From contig JAAZYI010000020.1 of the NCBI GenBank assembly GCA_014239735.1, positions 60,328 through 124,327 on the forward strand: a stretch of 64,000 nucleotides of DNA, written 5' to 3'. Source of the stretch: Dehalococcoidia bacterium (GTDB lineage: Bacteria > Chloroflexota > Dehalococcoidia > Lucifugimonadales > Lucifugimonadaceae). Below, piece after piece: positions 1 through 8,953 of the stretch; the stretch's first letter is position 1; each line of letters opens with the position of its first letter. The notes under the pieces were generated by a model. It saw only the letters and a program-made list of their open reading frames with translations. It was not told where the DNA came from and did no database searches. Both the position numbers and the translations under genes were made by a program.

Positions 1-2
1 CT

Positions 3-608
3 ACTAAAGAAGCTATCAATCAAATAAGCAATGCCAAATCTAATGGCATTAATGTAACCACAGAAGTTACTCCTCACCATATTTTTTTGAATGAAAACGA
101 ATTTATTCATAATTTAGACCCTGCATTTAAAGTAAATCCTCCCTTAAGAACCGAAGAAGATGCGCAGTATTGTCTTGAAGCTCTAACAAATGGATTAATT
201 GATGTTATTGCTACTGATCATGCACCACATTCTAGGGAAGATAAAATAGGAAAATTTATTGAATGTCAATCTGGAATTTCATGGCTAGAGAATGCTTTCG
301 GATTAGTTTCTGAGAGGTTAGGTTATAAAATTGCATGCGAAAAAATGTCTTACAGCCCTGGCAAGTTTTTTAAGAAATTAGGTTTAAATATTGGGTTGAT
401 TCAGAAAGGATATCAGGCAGATTTCTTTATCATTGAGGATCGTAATTGGAATTTGGAAGCACAAAAAATAGAGTCAAAAAGTTCGAATTATATTTTTAAG
501 CACGGGAATGGAGATTTGGTCAATTTAAAAGGTAAGCCAATTTTGACATTTTCTTCTGGGAAAGAAGTATACAATTCGGGGGAGGTAAATTCAGGTAATA
601 ATGTTTAA
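3..608 (+). CDS. pyrC: dihydroorotase, C-terminal part (partial at window edge)
   Basis: The reading frame is open from the first bases of the window, so the N-terminus lies outside; the ATG at 87 in the ORF track is internal. Dihydroorotase closes carbamoyl-aspartate to dihydroorotate in pyrimidine synthesis. Visible motifs are the metal-site block TEVTPHHIFL, the substrate block KVNPPLR, and ATDHAPHSRED with the catalytic Asp; all are typical of the class I bacterial amidohydrolase enzyme. The end overlaps the carA start by 8 bp, so the two are probably translated in one operon. Family identity is certain; completeness upstream cannot be judged. Confidence 0.93.
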   Translation, partial: TKEAINQISNAKSNGINVTTEVTPHHIFLNENEFIHNLDPAFKVNPPLRTEEDAQYCLEALTNGLIDVIATDHAPHSREDKIGKFIECQSGISWLENAFGLVSERLGYKIACEKMSYSPGKFFKKLGLNIGLIQKGYQADFFIIEDRNWNLEAQKIESKSSNYIFKHGNGDLVNLKGKPILTFSSGKEVYNSGEVNSGNNV

Positions 609-1680
609 AGAAAGATATTTAATTTTAAATGACGGCTCTTTATATCAAGGTTATGCCTTCGGGCATGATGGAGAGTCAATAGGTGAAGTAGTTTTCAACA
701 CTTCTATGACTGGCTATCAGGAAATGCTTACAGATCCTTCTTATGGAGGGCAAATATTGATTTCTACCTACCCCATGATTGGAAATTATTGGGTGCTGGA
801 AGGCATAAACGAATCGTCTAATATTCAGGTTAAATCTTATGTAATACGTGATTTATGCGAAGAGCCTTTTCATTACGGAAATAGGGAAACATTAGATAAT
901 TTTCTCTTGAAGAATAAGATTCCAGGAATTCATTCAATAGATACTAGGTCTCTAACTAGAAAGATTAGGAATTATGGGGCAAAAATGGGAATCGTTACCA
1001 ATAGTAATAATATTGAAGAAGCTTTAGATAAATTAAATAATTTTGGTAAATACGAAGATTATAATTATGTAGAAGAAGTGTCATCAAAGTCAGTATCCAA
1101 ATTTGCTTCTAATTTAAAAAAGAATATTTCAATAGCTCTTATAGATTTTGGGGTTAAAAATAATATCATAAGAATCTTGAATTCCAGAGGTTGCGATGTG
1201 ACTGTTTATCCATGGGATTATGACTTCAAATCAATATCCAAATTAGATTATGATGGAGTAGTTTTGTCTCCAGGGCCAGGAGATCCTGATTCCATTTCAA
1301 ATAAAATTCCTGATTTGAAAATTTTATCTGACAATATTCCTACTCTGGGCATATGTTTAGGCCATCAAATACTAGCTAAATTATATGGCGGAAAGACATT
1401 CAAGTTATTATTTGGGCACAGAGGAGGAAATCAACCAGTAAAAGATTTAGTTACAGGCAGGGTTTATCCTACTGCTCAGAATCACGGATTTGCAGTTAGT
1501 AAAGAGAGTTTTCCAAAAACCTTGGAAGTAACTCATCTAAATATTAATGACGATACTATTTCAGGTTTTAAGCATAAATATAAACCAATTTTATCAATTC
1601 AATATCATTCTGAAGCATGCCCAGGACCAGTTGATTCAGAATATATTTTTGATGAATTTTTAAGGAATGTAAGCCAGTGA
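601..1680 (+). CDS. carA: carbamoyl-phosphate synthase small subunit (glutaminase)
   Basis: This subunit hydrolyses glutamine and passes ammonia to CarB for carbamoyl phosphate, used for pyrimidines and arginine. The N-terminal CarA domain (GYQEMLTDPSY, TRSLTRKIR) covers about residues 1-145. The class I amidotransferase domain follows, with nucleophile Cys at about residue 252 in GICLGHQ and the His/Glu pair near residue 336 in YHSEACPGP (most homologues have HPEA). The 359-residue length is normal. The ATG overlaps the pyrC end by 8 bp and the carB start overlaps its TGA, showing tight translational coupling in a pyrC-carA-carB operon. Confidence 0.97.
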   Translation: MFKERYLILNDGSLYQGYAFGHDGESIGEVVFNTSMTGYQEMLTDPSYGGQILISTYPMIGNYWVLEGINESSNIQVKSYVIRDLCEEPFHYGNRETLDNFLLKNKIPGIHSIDTRSLTRKIRNYGAKMGIVTNSNNIEEALDKLNNFGKYEDYNYVEEVSSKSVSKFASNLKKNISIALIDFGVKNNIIRILNSRGCDVTVYPWDYDFKSISKLDYDGVVLSPGPGDPDSISNKIPDLKILSDNIPTLGICLGHQILAKLYGGKTFKLLFGHRGGNQPVKDLVTGRVYPTAQNHGFAVSKESFPKTLEVTHLNINDDTISGFKHKYKPILSIQYHSEACPGPVDSEYIFDEFLRNVSQ

Positions 1681-4600
1681 AAGACGAAAGAAAAATATTA
1701 GTTATAGGTTCTGGTCCAGTTATTATTGGGCAGGCTGCTGAATTTGATTACGCTGGAACTCAAGCCTGCAAATCCTTAAGGCAAGAAGGGTGTTATGTTA
1801 TTTTAGTTAATTCTAACCCAGCTACCATAATGACTGATTTAGATATCGCTGACAAGATATATATAGAACCTTTAACACCTCATATTATTGAAAAAATAAT
1901 TAAAAAAGAAAAACCTGACGGAATACTAGGCACTTTAGGGGGGCAAACTGGACTTAATTTGGTTAAAGATCTTTATGATAATAAGATTTTAGATAAGCAT
2001 AACGTGAAGGTCATGGGAACTTCGGTTGAATCAATAAACATGGCAGAAGATCGTCTCTTATTTAGAAACCTTATGAAGGAATTAAAAGAACCTGTCCCGG
2101 CAAGCAGAAGTTGTAATTCTGTAGAAGAATCAATTGAGGCAGCAGAAGAAATCGGATTCCCTGTAATAATTAGACCTGCATTTACGCTAGGCGGAACTGG
2201 AGGAGGGGTGGCAAATAATATGAATGAATTATCCCAAATTTCTCAATCAGGAATAAATGCAAGTATGGTAGGGCAGGTGCTGATAGAAAAATGCTTGGTA
2301 GGATGGAAAGAAGTTGAATATGAAGTAATTAGAGATTCATCTGATAATGCAATTACTATCTGTAATATGGAAAATTTTGATCCCATGGGTGTTCACACAG
2401 GTGATTCAATAGTGGTGGCTCCGAGTCAAACATTGAGCGATAAGGATTATCAGGAGTTGAGAACATCTGCATTAAATATTATACGTGGTTTAAAAATTGA
2501 AGGTGGATGTAATGTGCAATATGCTTTCAGGCCTTATGAAAATTTTAACACTAGTGAGCCAAATTATTATGTGATTGAAGTTAATCCTAGAGTAAGCAGG
2601 TCTTCAGCATTAGCCTCGAAAGCAACTGGTTATCCAATTGCTAGAGTGGCAGCAAAAATTGCTTTAGGTAAGAATTTGGATGAAATTACTAATGAGGTGA
2701 CAGGTGTTACTACGGCTGCTTTTGAACCGGCACTTGATTACTGTGCAGTAAAGATACCTAGATGGCCTTTTGATAAATTTGAAAAAGGAGATAGAAAAAT
2801 TGGCACTCAGATGAAAGCTACAGGCGAAGTTATGTCAATAGATAGGAATTTTGAAAGTGCATTATTGAAAGCAATTAGGGCTTTAGATATTGGGAATCTA
2901 TCTCATCTAACTTCAATAAGTGATTCTAATGAACTTAAACCAAAAGATTTAATTCCTGATGACACAAGACTTTTTAAAATATTTAATTTGTTAAGAAAAG
3001 GATTTAAAATTTCTGAGATTTATAAAAATACAGGTATAGATCAATGGTTTTTGTCAAAATTGAAAAAAATAGTGGATTTTGAAATCGAATTAGAATCAAG
3101 CAATCTAGACAAATCTATAATATTTAAGGCAAAAAGAATGGGATTTTCTGACAAAACTATTTCAAAAATAAGAGATATTGATATTAATCATTTTAGAAAA
3201 AAAAGAGTGGATTTAGGCATAATTCCGACATATAAAATGGTTGATACATGCGCTTCAGAATTTGAGGCTAAAACTCCTTATTATTATGCAACTTATGAGA
3301 TGGAAAATGAAGCAGAATCAGACGGCAATGATAAAACTGTTGTTTTAGGTAGTGGACCAATTAGAATCGGGCAAGGAATAGAATTTGATTATTGTTCCGT
3401 TCATGCTGCTTGGTCATTGCAAAAAAGAAATATCAAATCAATATTTATTAATTCTAATCCTGAAACTGTATCAACAGATTATGACACTTCAGACAGGCTT
3501 TATTTTGAACCAATAGATTCAGAATCTGTATTTGATGTACTTGAAAATGAAAAAAATAATTCTAAAGCTCCTCCTACAATTGTTCAGTTTGGGGGACAGA
3601 CTTCGATAAATCTTACAAATGAATTAAGTAGTAATAATTACGATATACTTGGAACTGACAGCAAGTCCACAGAATTAGCATCCGACCGTGGAGCTTTTGA
3701 GGAACTTACAAAAAAGATCGGAATCCCTCAGCCCCCAGCTGGAACAGCTGACAATATTGAAGATGCTGCCAGAATAGCAAATCAAATTAACTACCCTGTC
3801 ATTGTAAGACCCAGTTTTGTTCTTGGGGGAATGGCTATGACTATAGTTCATAACGAAGATGAGCTAGCTAACTATTTTAAGGAGCATGATTTTTCTCATC
3901 TGATGAATCCAGAAATATTAATTGATAAATATATTGAAGGGATTGAGTTGGAGATTGATGCTGTTTCTGATGGAGAAAATATTCTTATTCCAGGCATAAT
4001 GATGCATTTAGAAAAAGCTGGTGTTCATAGCGGAGATTCAGTTGCAGTATATCCGGCAAGAGATATTACATTAGAAGAAAAGAAAAAGATTATTGAATAT
4101 TCTCAAAAAATAGCTCTGGAAGTAGGAATAATTGGATTAATGAATATTCAATTTATACTTGATAGATCAGATGATAAATTTAAGTTATATATAATTGAAG
4201 TTAATCCTAGATCTAGTAGAACAGTCCCTTTTATTTCAAAAGCTACGGGAGTCCCGCTAATTGATTTAGCAGTTGGGTGCATGAATGGAGAGAAACTTGA
4301 GGATTCAGAATTCGGGGTAGGTCTTTTTGAGGAAAAGAAATTAATTGCAATAAAAGCGCCTGTATTTTCTATGTCAAAACTTACAGATGTAGATACATTT
4401 CTTGGCCCAGAGATGAAATCCACGGGAGAAGTAATGGGAATTTCAAATAATTATGAAGAAGCTCTTTCTAAGGCTTTTATTAGTTCAGGTCTACATATCC
4501 CTAAGGAAGGGTCTGTATTGTTAAGCATTGCGGATAAAGATAAGAAGATTAGCGAGAATCTTATAAAATTAATTAATGATAGAGGGTATAAAATGGTCGC

Positions 4601-4901
4601 TACACCTGGAACTGCAAAATTGATTAATTCGCTTGGATTTGAGGCTGAAATAATTGAAAAAAGATTAGATAAAAATCCTAATGTTTTAGATATGATAAAA
4701 GCGGCAAAAGTAATTGCCGTGGTCAACACTGTCACTGGAGACAGGAAAACATTGCAAGATGGGTTCAGAATTAGAAGAGCAGCCACAGAAAGAAAATTGC
4801 CTTGCTTTACTTCTTTAGATACTGCACAAGCAGTTTTTGGAGATAAGGTTTTAGAGGAAAATCTTAGCGTAAAATCTCTCGATGAATATTTAGCTCTTTA
4901 A
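1677..4901 (+). CDS. carB: carbamoyl-phosphate synthase large subunit
   Basis: This is the ATP-dependent synthetase half of carbamoyl-phosphate synthase. Both ATP-grasp halves are visible: the first opens with GSGPVIIGQAAEFDYAG and the second, near residue 560, with GSGPIRIGQGIEFDY. Each has its Arg/Gly-rich nucleotide block (RPAFTLGGTGGG and RPSFVLGGMAM). The C-terminal MGS-like regulatory domain contains MVATPGTAKL. At 1074 residues it is full length. Translation starts with GTG inside the carA stop (GTGA overlap); no other start fits the N-terminal motif. Its 3' end overlaps the convergent methyltransferase by 12 bp. Confidence 0.97.
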   Translation: MKDERKILVIGSGPVIIGQAAEFDYAGTQACKSLRQEGCYVILVNSNPATIMTDLDIADKIYIEPLTPHIIEKIIKKEKPDGILGTLGGQTGLNLVKDLYDNKILDKHNVKVMGTSVESINMAEDRLLFRNLMKELKEPVPASRSCNSVEESIEAAEEIGFPVIIRPAFTLGGTGGGVANNMNELSQISQSGINASMVGQVLIEKCLVGWKEVEYEVIRDSSDNAITICNMENFDPMGVHTGDSIVVAPSQTLSDKDYQELRTSALNIIRGLKIEGGCNVQYAFRPYENFNTSEPNYYVIEVNPRVSRSSALASKATGYPIARVAAKIALGKNLDEITNEVTGVTTAAFEPALDYCAVKIPRWPFDKFEKGDRKIGTQMKATGEVMSIDRNFESALLKAIRALDIGNLSHLTSISDSNELKPKDLIPDDTRLFKIFNLLRKGFKISEIYKNTGIDQWFLSKLKKIVDFEIELESSNLDKSIIFKAKRMGFSDKTISKIRDIDINHFRKKRVDLGIIPTYKMVDTCASEFEAKTPYYYATYEMENEAESDGNDKTVVLGSGPIRIGQGIEFDYCSVHAAWSLQKRNIKSIFINSNPETVSTDYDTSDRLYFEPIDSESVFDVLENEKNNSKAPPTIVQFGGQTSINLTNELSSNNYDILGTDSKSTELASDRGAFEELTKKIGIPQPPAGTADNIEDAARIANQINYPVIVRPSFVLGGMAMTIVHNEDELANYFKEHDFSHLMNPEILIDKYIEGIELEIDAVSDGENILIPGIMMHLEKAGVHSGDSVAVYPARDITLEEKKKIIEYSQKIALEVGIIGLMNIQFILDRSDDKFKLYIIEVNPRSSRTVPFISKATGVPLIDLAVGCMNGEKLEDSEFGVGLFEEKKLIAIKAPVFSMSKLTDVDTFLGPEMKSTGEVMGISNNYEEALSKAFISSGLHIPKEGSVLLSIADKDKKISENLIKLINDRGYKMVATPGTAKLINSLGFEAEIIEKRLDKNPNVLDMIKAAKVIAVVNTVTGDRKTLQDGFRIRRAATERKLPCFTSLDTAQAVFGDKVLEENLSVKSLDEYLAL

Positions 4902-5729
4902 AGCAACTATTGAGAGCCACTTTCTATCTAAGGTTTTAATATTTAGCTCTTTAAATAATGAAGAGACTGTCTCCTGCAAAACCTTCTTGCCAATATCTAG
5001 CGGGACTCCAGGCAAGACTCCTTCAATCCAATCTTTAAAGCTGCTTATTTCATACCAACCATCAAGAGGGACACTTACATTTTCTATTTTTTTCTTAGAT
5101 ATGGTGAACCCGCTTTTATTAAGCAGTTCTTCGTAGTTTTCAGGAGTTAGTTGAATTCTAGACTGAACTTTACTTTTGCTAGGTCTTAAATTGTATTCTT
5201 TTTTTAATAACCTGAAACTTTTCATCATCCATTTTCTTAGAAACAATTCTGTTTCTTGTGGGTGAGATCCTTGAAAAAATGATGTATTGAAAGCTAGCTT
5301 GCCTCCATCACTTAATCCATTTCCAATGTGCTTAAGCACTTCTTCTTTTTCTGGAATGTAATGTATAGAATTACAATACACAACAGTATCAACTTTATCT
5401 TTTAAATTTTCGTGTAAATTTTGCGCCTCTGATTGAATATAATTTATGATTACATCTTTTCTGTCGCTGAATCTTTTTAAAGCTAGAGATATTGCAGTAG
5501 AAGAACTATCAACTGCATAAATGGCAATTTTACTAACATCTTTGACCTTGCCTAAAATTATTTCAGTAATTCCACCATTTCCACAACCTAGATCTAATAT
5601 TTTAGTGCTGGTATTTATATCCACAAGATCTAACAAATTTGAGTTTACTGTTTTGTAAAATTCTAAGTTAGAAAAGCTATCAAAATTGAATTTTTTCCCA
5701 TCATTCATTTTCATATATAAATTATACAC
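4890..5729 (-). CDS. class I SAM-dependent methyltransferase, substrate unknown
   Basis: The protein has a Rossmann-type methyltransferase core: motif I ILDLGCGNGGITE near residue 45, an acidic post-I strand (IYAVDSSSTA), and the motif IV/V region with VVYCNSIHYIP followed by LSDGGKLAFNTSF. This resembles the UbiE/Methyltransf_11-25 group. The C-terminal 100 residues, probably the substrate-binding part, are not recognisable. The gene stands alone on the minus strand, converging on carB and divergent from modA with a 49 bp gap. The start at 5729 could instead be the ATG at 5714. Substrate cannot be predicted. Confidence 0.75.
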   Translation of the reverse strand: MYNLYMKMNDGKKFNFDSFSNLEFYKTVNSNLLDLVDINTSTKILDLGCGNGGITEIILGKVKDVSKIAIYAVDSSSTAISLALKRFSDRKDVIINYIQSEAQNLHENLKDKVDTVVYCNSIHYIPEKEEVLKHIGNGLSDGGKLAFNTSFFQGSHPQETELFLRKWMMKSFRLLKKEYNLRPSKSKVQSRIQLTPENYEELLNKSGFTISKKKIENVSVPLDGWYEISSFKDWIEGVLPGVPLDIGKKVLQETVSSLFKELNIKTLDRKWLSIVALKS

Positions 5730-5778
5730 TAAGATATGAAAATCTAAAAAATATTAATATAATTGTATTAGGTTATAA

Positions 5779-6579
5779 ATGAATGAGTTAAATAAAATAA
5801 GAAGTAATTTAAAGAGAATATTTTTTTTAACCTGCCTTGTACTTCCAGTTATAACTGGATGCTTTAATTCTAATGATGGCAAAGAAATTAATATATTCGC
5901 TGCTGCTTCCTTGAGTGGTCCTCTAGATAAAATCAAAGACAGTTATAAAGAGTCTATAAATATTGATTATGATGGATCTTTTTCTTTAATTAATAAAATT
6001 AATTTAGGGGCTAGTCCGGATATAGTTATTATTGCTGGATTGGAAAACATAGAGTTGGTTGATGAAAATTTTAATAAGATTAAATCAGTCAGGAATTTGA
6101 TTAAGAATGAATTAGTTTTAATTTATAAAGATGAATTTGGTGATTCTTTATCTCTAAAAGAGGTTTGTGCCAACCAAGAGATTATATTTGGAGTAGCTGA
6201 CCCTTTACTTGCCCCACTAGGTAAGCAATCAGATTCAATTATGAACAAATATGAAAATTGTAGGAAACTTTTAGAGGAGAAAAATTTAATAATTTCAAGT
6301 AATGCAATGACATTAATTACTGCACTGAATTATGGGCATTTGGATGCAGCTATAATTTATAAATCTGATTATATAAATGGTATTAATAACTCTGATTCAT
6401 TTAGAATATCAGGAGATAATTTTAACGAAACAATTTATTATCTAGTTTTAGAAATGAACAATAATAAGAGAAATAAACTATCTAAAAAAGAAGATTTTAT
6501 TGACTACTTATTTTCTAATAATACTAAAGAATTGTTTGATGAATTTGGATTTGAAATGGTGACTGATGATTTTGAATGA
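5779..6579 (+). CDS. modA: molybdate ABC transporter substrate-binding lipoprotein
   Basis: This is an extracytoplasmic molybdate/tungstate-binding protein. A basic N-terminus and hydrophobic segment end in a lipobox (VITGC, lipidated Cys28), as expected for a monoderm-like cell. The mature protein begins with NIFAAASLSGPLDKI, the ModA signature (AAASL), followed by a Ser-containing ligand loop (DYDGSFSLINKI) and the ASPDIVI block. It overlaps modB by 14 bp. The ATPase gene modC does not follow, so the ATPase must be supplied from elsewhere or be shared. Confidence 0.85.
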   Translation: MNELNKIRSNLKRIFFLTCLVLPVITGCFNSNDGKEINIFAAASLSGPLDKIKDSYKESINIDYDGSFSLINKINLGASPDIVIIAGLENIELVDENFNKIKSVRNLIKNELVLIYKDEFGDSLSLKEVCANQEIIFGVADPLLAPLGKQSDSIMNKYENCRKLLEEKNLIISSNAMTLITALNYGHLDAAIIYKSDYINGINNSDSFRISGDNFNETIYYLVLEMNNNKRNKLSKKEDFIDYLFSNNTKELFDEFGFEMVTDDFE

Positions 6580-7234
6580 CCTTCAATTAATATTTTTTTC
6601 AATTCGTGGAGCTTTAGTAGCTACATTGATTGCTGCTTTAATTGCACTGCCAGTTGCTTATTCTCTTGAATTTAAACGATTTTGGTGGAAGCCTATATTA
6701 GAAGTAATATCTATCCTTCCCCTAGGAGTTCCGCCGGTGATTATTGGTTATTTATTATTGGTATTATTGAGCCCAAAATATTTTTTTGGTTCATTTATAT
6801 ATTCAGTAATAGGAAGTAGTTTAGTTTTTACTTGGATAGCAGGTTCTTTGGCATCAGCAATAGTGTCATTTCCTCTAATAGTAAGATCATTTCAATTAGG
6901 ATTTTCTAGTGTAGATAGCAACCTGATTAATACCGCCAGAAGCTTAGGCTTATCATTCCCTCAAATATTTATTAAAGTAATTTATCCTCTTTCTAAGAAA
7001 GGAATTTTTGCTGGATTATTAATCTGCTTTGCAAGGAGTATCTCTGAATTTGGAGCTACTATAGTTGTATCCGGGAATATGCCAGGCAAAACCCAAAATA
7101 TTTCTACCGCAATATATACTTCGATCTCTTCTTCTGATAACAGTTCGGTAGTAAGGTTATCGATTTATTCTATTTTGATGGCTATATTATCTATAACAGT
7201 TCATAATATATTAGTGAATAGAAAATTAAGATGA
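6566..7234 (+). CDS. modB: molybdate ABC transporter permease
   Basis: This is an inner-membrane permease with about five or six hydrophobic segments. The EAA loop is ARSLGLSFPQIFIKVIYP, followed by the ModB-diagnostic stretch EFGATIVVSGNMPGKTQN. Length (222 residues) fits stand-alone ModB rather than a ModBC fusion. It starts inside modA (14 bp overlap) and ends over the start of pyrF (ATGA), so it is co-transcribed with an unrelated pyrimidine gene. No ABC ATPase follows. Confidence 0.88.
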   Translation: MILNDLQLIFFSIRGALVATLIAALIALPVAYSLEFKRFWWKPILEVISILPLGVPPVIIGYLLLVLLSPKYFFGSFIYSVIGSSLVFTWIAGSLASAIVSFPLIVRSFQLGFSSVDSNLINTARSLGLSFPQIFIKVIYPLSKKGIFAGLLICFARSISEFGATIVVSGNMPGKTQNISTAIYTSISSSDNSSVVRLSIYSILMAILSITVHNILVNRKLR

Positions 7235-8040
7235 GTTCAAATTGGGTAGAAAAATTAGAAAAGTTCAACCAAGAATTCTTAGTTTGTGTAGGCATAGATC
7301 CAATTCATGAAAAAATTAAGGAATTAAATTTCGATAGCATATATGAATGGTGTAAATTTTTAATACAACAAACTTCAGAAAAAACCAATGTTTATAAGCT
7401 CCAAATGGCTTATTTTGAGCAATCTGGAATCGAAGGCCTTGAAGATTTAAAGAAAACAATAGAATATATAAAATCAAATTTTCCTGAGAAAATTATTATT
7501 GGGGACGGAAAAAGATCTGATATTGGGTCTACGGCTAATGCTTATGCTGAAGCAATGTATTCATATTGGGAATTTGATGTTGTGACTATCAATCCATATA
7601 TGGGGTCTGACTCAATAATACCTTTTTCTGAAAAAGAGGGCGCGATAGTTATATGCAAAACTTCAAATCCCGGCTCAAATGAGATACAAAACTTAATAGT
7701 TGATGATGGCGAAGAAGTATATAAAAAAGTATTAAGAATGGTTGAAAAAAATAATTCGAAAAATAATTTGGGCTTGGTAGTAGGTGCTACTTTTCCAGGA
7801 GAATTAAAAGAAATTAGAGAAAAGAATAATCAGATTCCAATATTAATTCCTGGATTAGGATTTCAAAAAGGAAATTTTAAAGAGACTATAAATTCTGCGA
7901 AAGGGAATGGGATAAATATTGTGAACTCTTCAAGAGGGATTAGTTTCCCTAAAGAAAACATTTCTTCCTCAGAAGAATACAAAAATTTCATTACTAAATC
8001 TCTAGATAAATTTGGAAGTTCTGTGAGTGAACATGTTTGA
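7231..8040 (+). CDS. pyrF: orotidine 5'-phosphate decarboxylase (type 2)
   Basis: This enzyme converts OMP to UMP, the last step of UMP synthesis. The N-terminal strand LVCVGIDP and the catalytic block GDGKRSDIGSTANAYA, with the Asp-Lys-Asp array, identify the longer type 2 PyrF found in mycobacteria and myxobacteria. The family usually reads DAKRGDIG, so Gly and Ser at two positions are variants, but the catalytic charged residues remain. The late block LIPGLGFQKG matches the phosphate-binding region. The start overlaps the modB TGA. It is separated from pyrC-carAB by three genes. Confidence 0.92.
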   Translation: MSSNWVEKLEKFNQEFLVCVGIDPIHEKIKELNFDSIYEWCKFLIQQTSEKTNVYKLQMAYFEQSGIEGLEDLKKTIEYIKSNFPEKIIIGDGKRSDIGSTANAYAEAMYSYWEFDVVTINPYMGSDSIIPFSEKEGAIVICKTSNPGSNEIQNLIVDDGEEVYKKVLRMVEKNNSKNNLGLVVGATFPGELKEIREKNNQIPILIPGLGFQKGNFKETINSAKGNGINIVNSSRGISFPKENISSSEEYKNFITKSLDKFGSSVSEHV

Positions 8041-8085
8041 TGACATAGTTCTTATACTGAATAAACTTGAATTAGGAACAAGCTA

Positions 8086-8622
8086 ATGGAAGAATTAAGC
8101 ATAGATAGTATTAGAGTTAGTCTTTCAAATTATCAGAGAGTTGTGATTCTAAAATTAAAATCTAAAGAAATGTTTATTCCAATCTGGGTTGGGCCAAGCG
8201 AAGCTGATGCAATAGCAATAAAACTTCAGAAAGTTTCTCTTCCTAGACCTTTAACTCATGATTTGGTTATTTCTTTGCTTGATTCCCTTTCTGTATCTGT
8301 TGAATACGTATTAATAGAATCCATGAAAGACGAAACATTTTTTGCGAAAATTGCAATTAAAAATAATGATAAAATTATAATGATTGATTCAAGAGCATCT
8401 GATGCAATTGCTCTTGCTGTAAGGGTTTCTTGCCCTATATATGCTAATGAGGATGTTGTTGAAAAAGTTTCTGTTACTTTGGATCATAAGAATGAAACTG
8501 TTAATAAAAAAAATAAAGTAGATATTGAATCTAAGTTGAGAGACGATAAGAACAAAACTGACCTAAGCCAATTTGTTGATTTTATTGATACTCTTGATTT
8601 AGAAAGTTTGGGGGATAATTAG
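8086..8622 (+). CDS. bifunctional nuclease family (DUF151) protein
   Basis: The first 130 residues match the BFN/DUF151 domain: MFIPIWVGPSEADAIAI, LPRPLTHDL and DSRASDAIALAVR are characteristic blocks. The family has reported nuclease activity in plants, but the bacterial role is unsettled. The last 45 residues are charged and low-complexity; no UVR domain is seen. The ATG overlaps the TAA of a 17-codon mini-ORF (TAATG) that starts within pyrF, so translation may be coupled to pyrF. Fold assignment is strong; function is open. Confidence 0.82.
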   Translation: MEELSIDSIRVSLSNYQRVVILKLKSKEMFIPIWVGPSEADAIAIKLQKVSLPRPLTHDLVISLLDSLSVSVEYVLIESMKDETFFAKIAIKNNDKIIMIDSRASDAIALAVRVSCPIYANEDVVEKVSVTLDHKNETVNKKNKVDIESKLRDDKNKTDLSQFVDFIDTLDLESLGDN

Positions 8623-8734
8623 ATATCTTTACGAAAAATTGCTCAAATAAATTTCTCTTGTCTTGGAAAATTCAATATGTTAGATTTATGATGGTTCATT
8701 TCTTAATAGACAATTTAAAAGAAGTGGATTAATT

Positions 8735-8953
8735 ATGAAAAATAATTTCATAATTTTTGGAAAAATGACTGGCCTTGGATGGTTTGTAGTGCTTATAACC
8801 ATAGGTCTAGTTTTGCTGGGAAAATGGATAGGGGGTTTTATTGGTTCACCCATTATTTTCGCATCAATTGGAGGATTAATTGGCATAGTGGTTTCTTATT
8901 TAGGTATAAGGTCAAGTATTAGGGAAATACTAAGTGACGGAAGAGATAAATGA
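8735..8953 (+). CDS. atpZ: AtpZ/AtpI-like small membrane protein
   Basis: A 72-residue protein with two hydrophobic segments separated by a short Gly-rich turn (GKWIGGFIG). It ends in a basic tail and lies directly ahead of atpB with an ATGA overlap. This size, topology and position match the AtpZ/AtpI ATPase-associated proteins that help c-ring assembly or Mg transport. Sequence similarity is weak by nature in this family, so the symbol rests mainly on context. It is probably the first gene of the ATP synthase operon. Confidence 0.7.
   Translation: MKNNFIIFGKMTGLGWFVVLITIGLVLLGKWIGGFIGSPIIFASIGGLIGIVVSYLGIRSSIREILSDGRDK

Noticed and set aside
4148-4786. Minus-strand ORFs inside carB
   Set aside because: They lie wholly within a conserved gene in another frame and show no family pattern.
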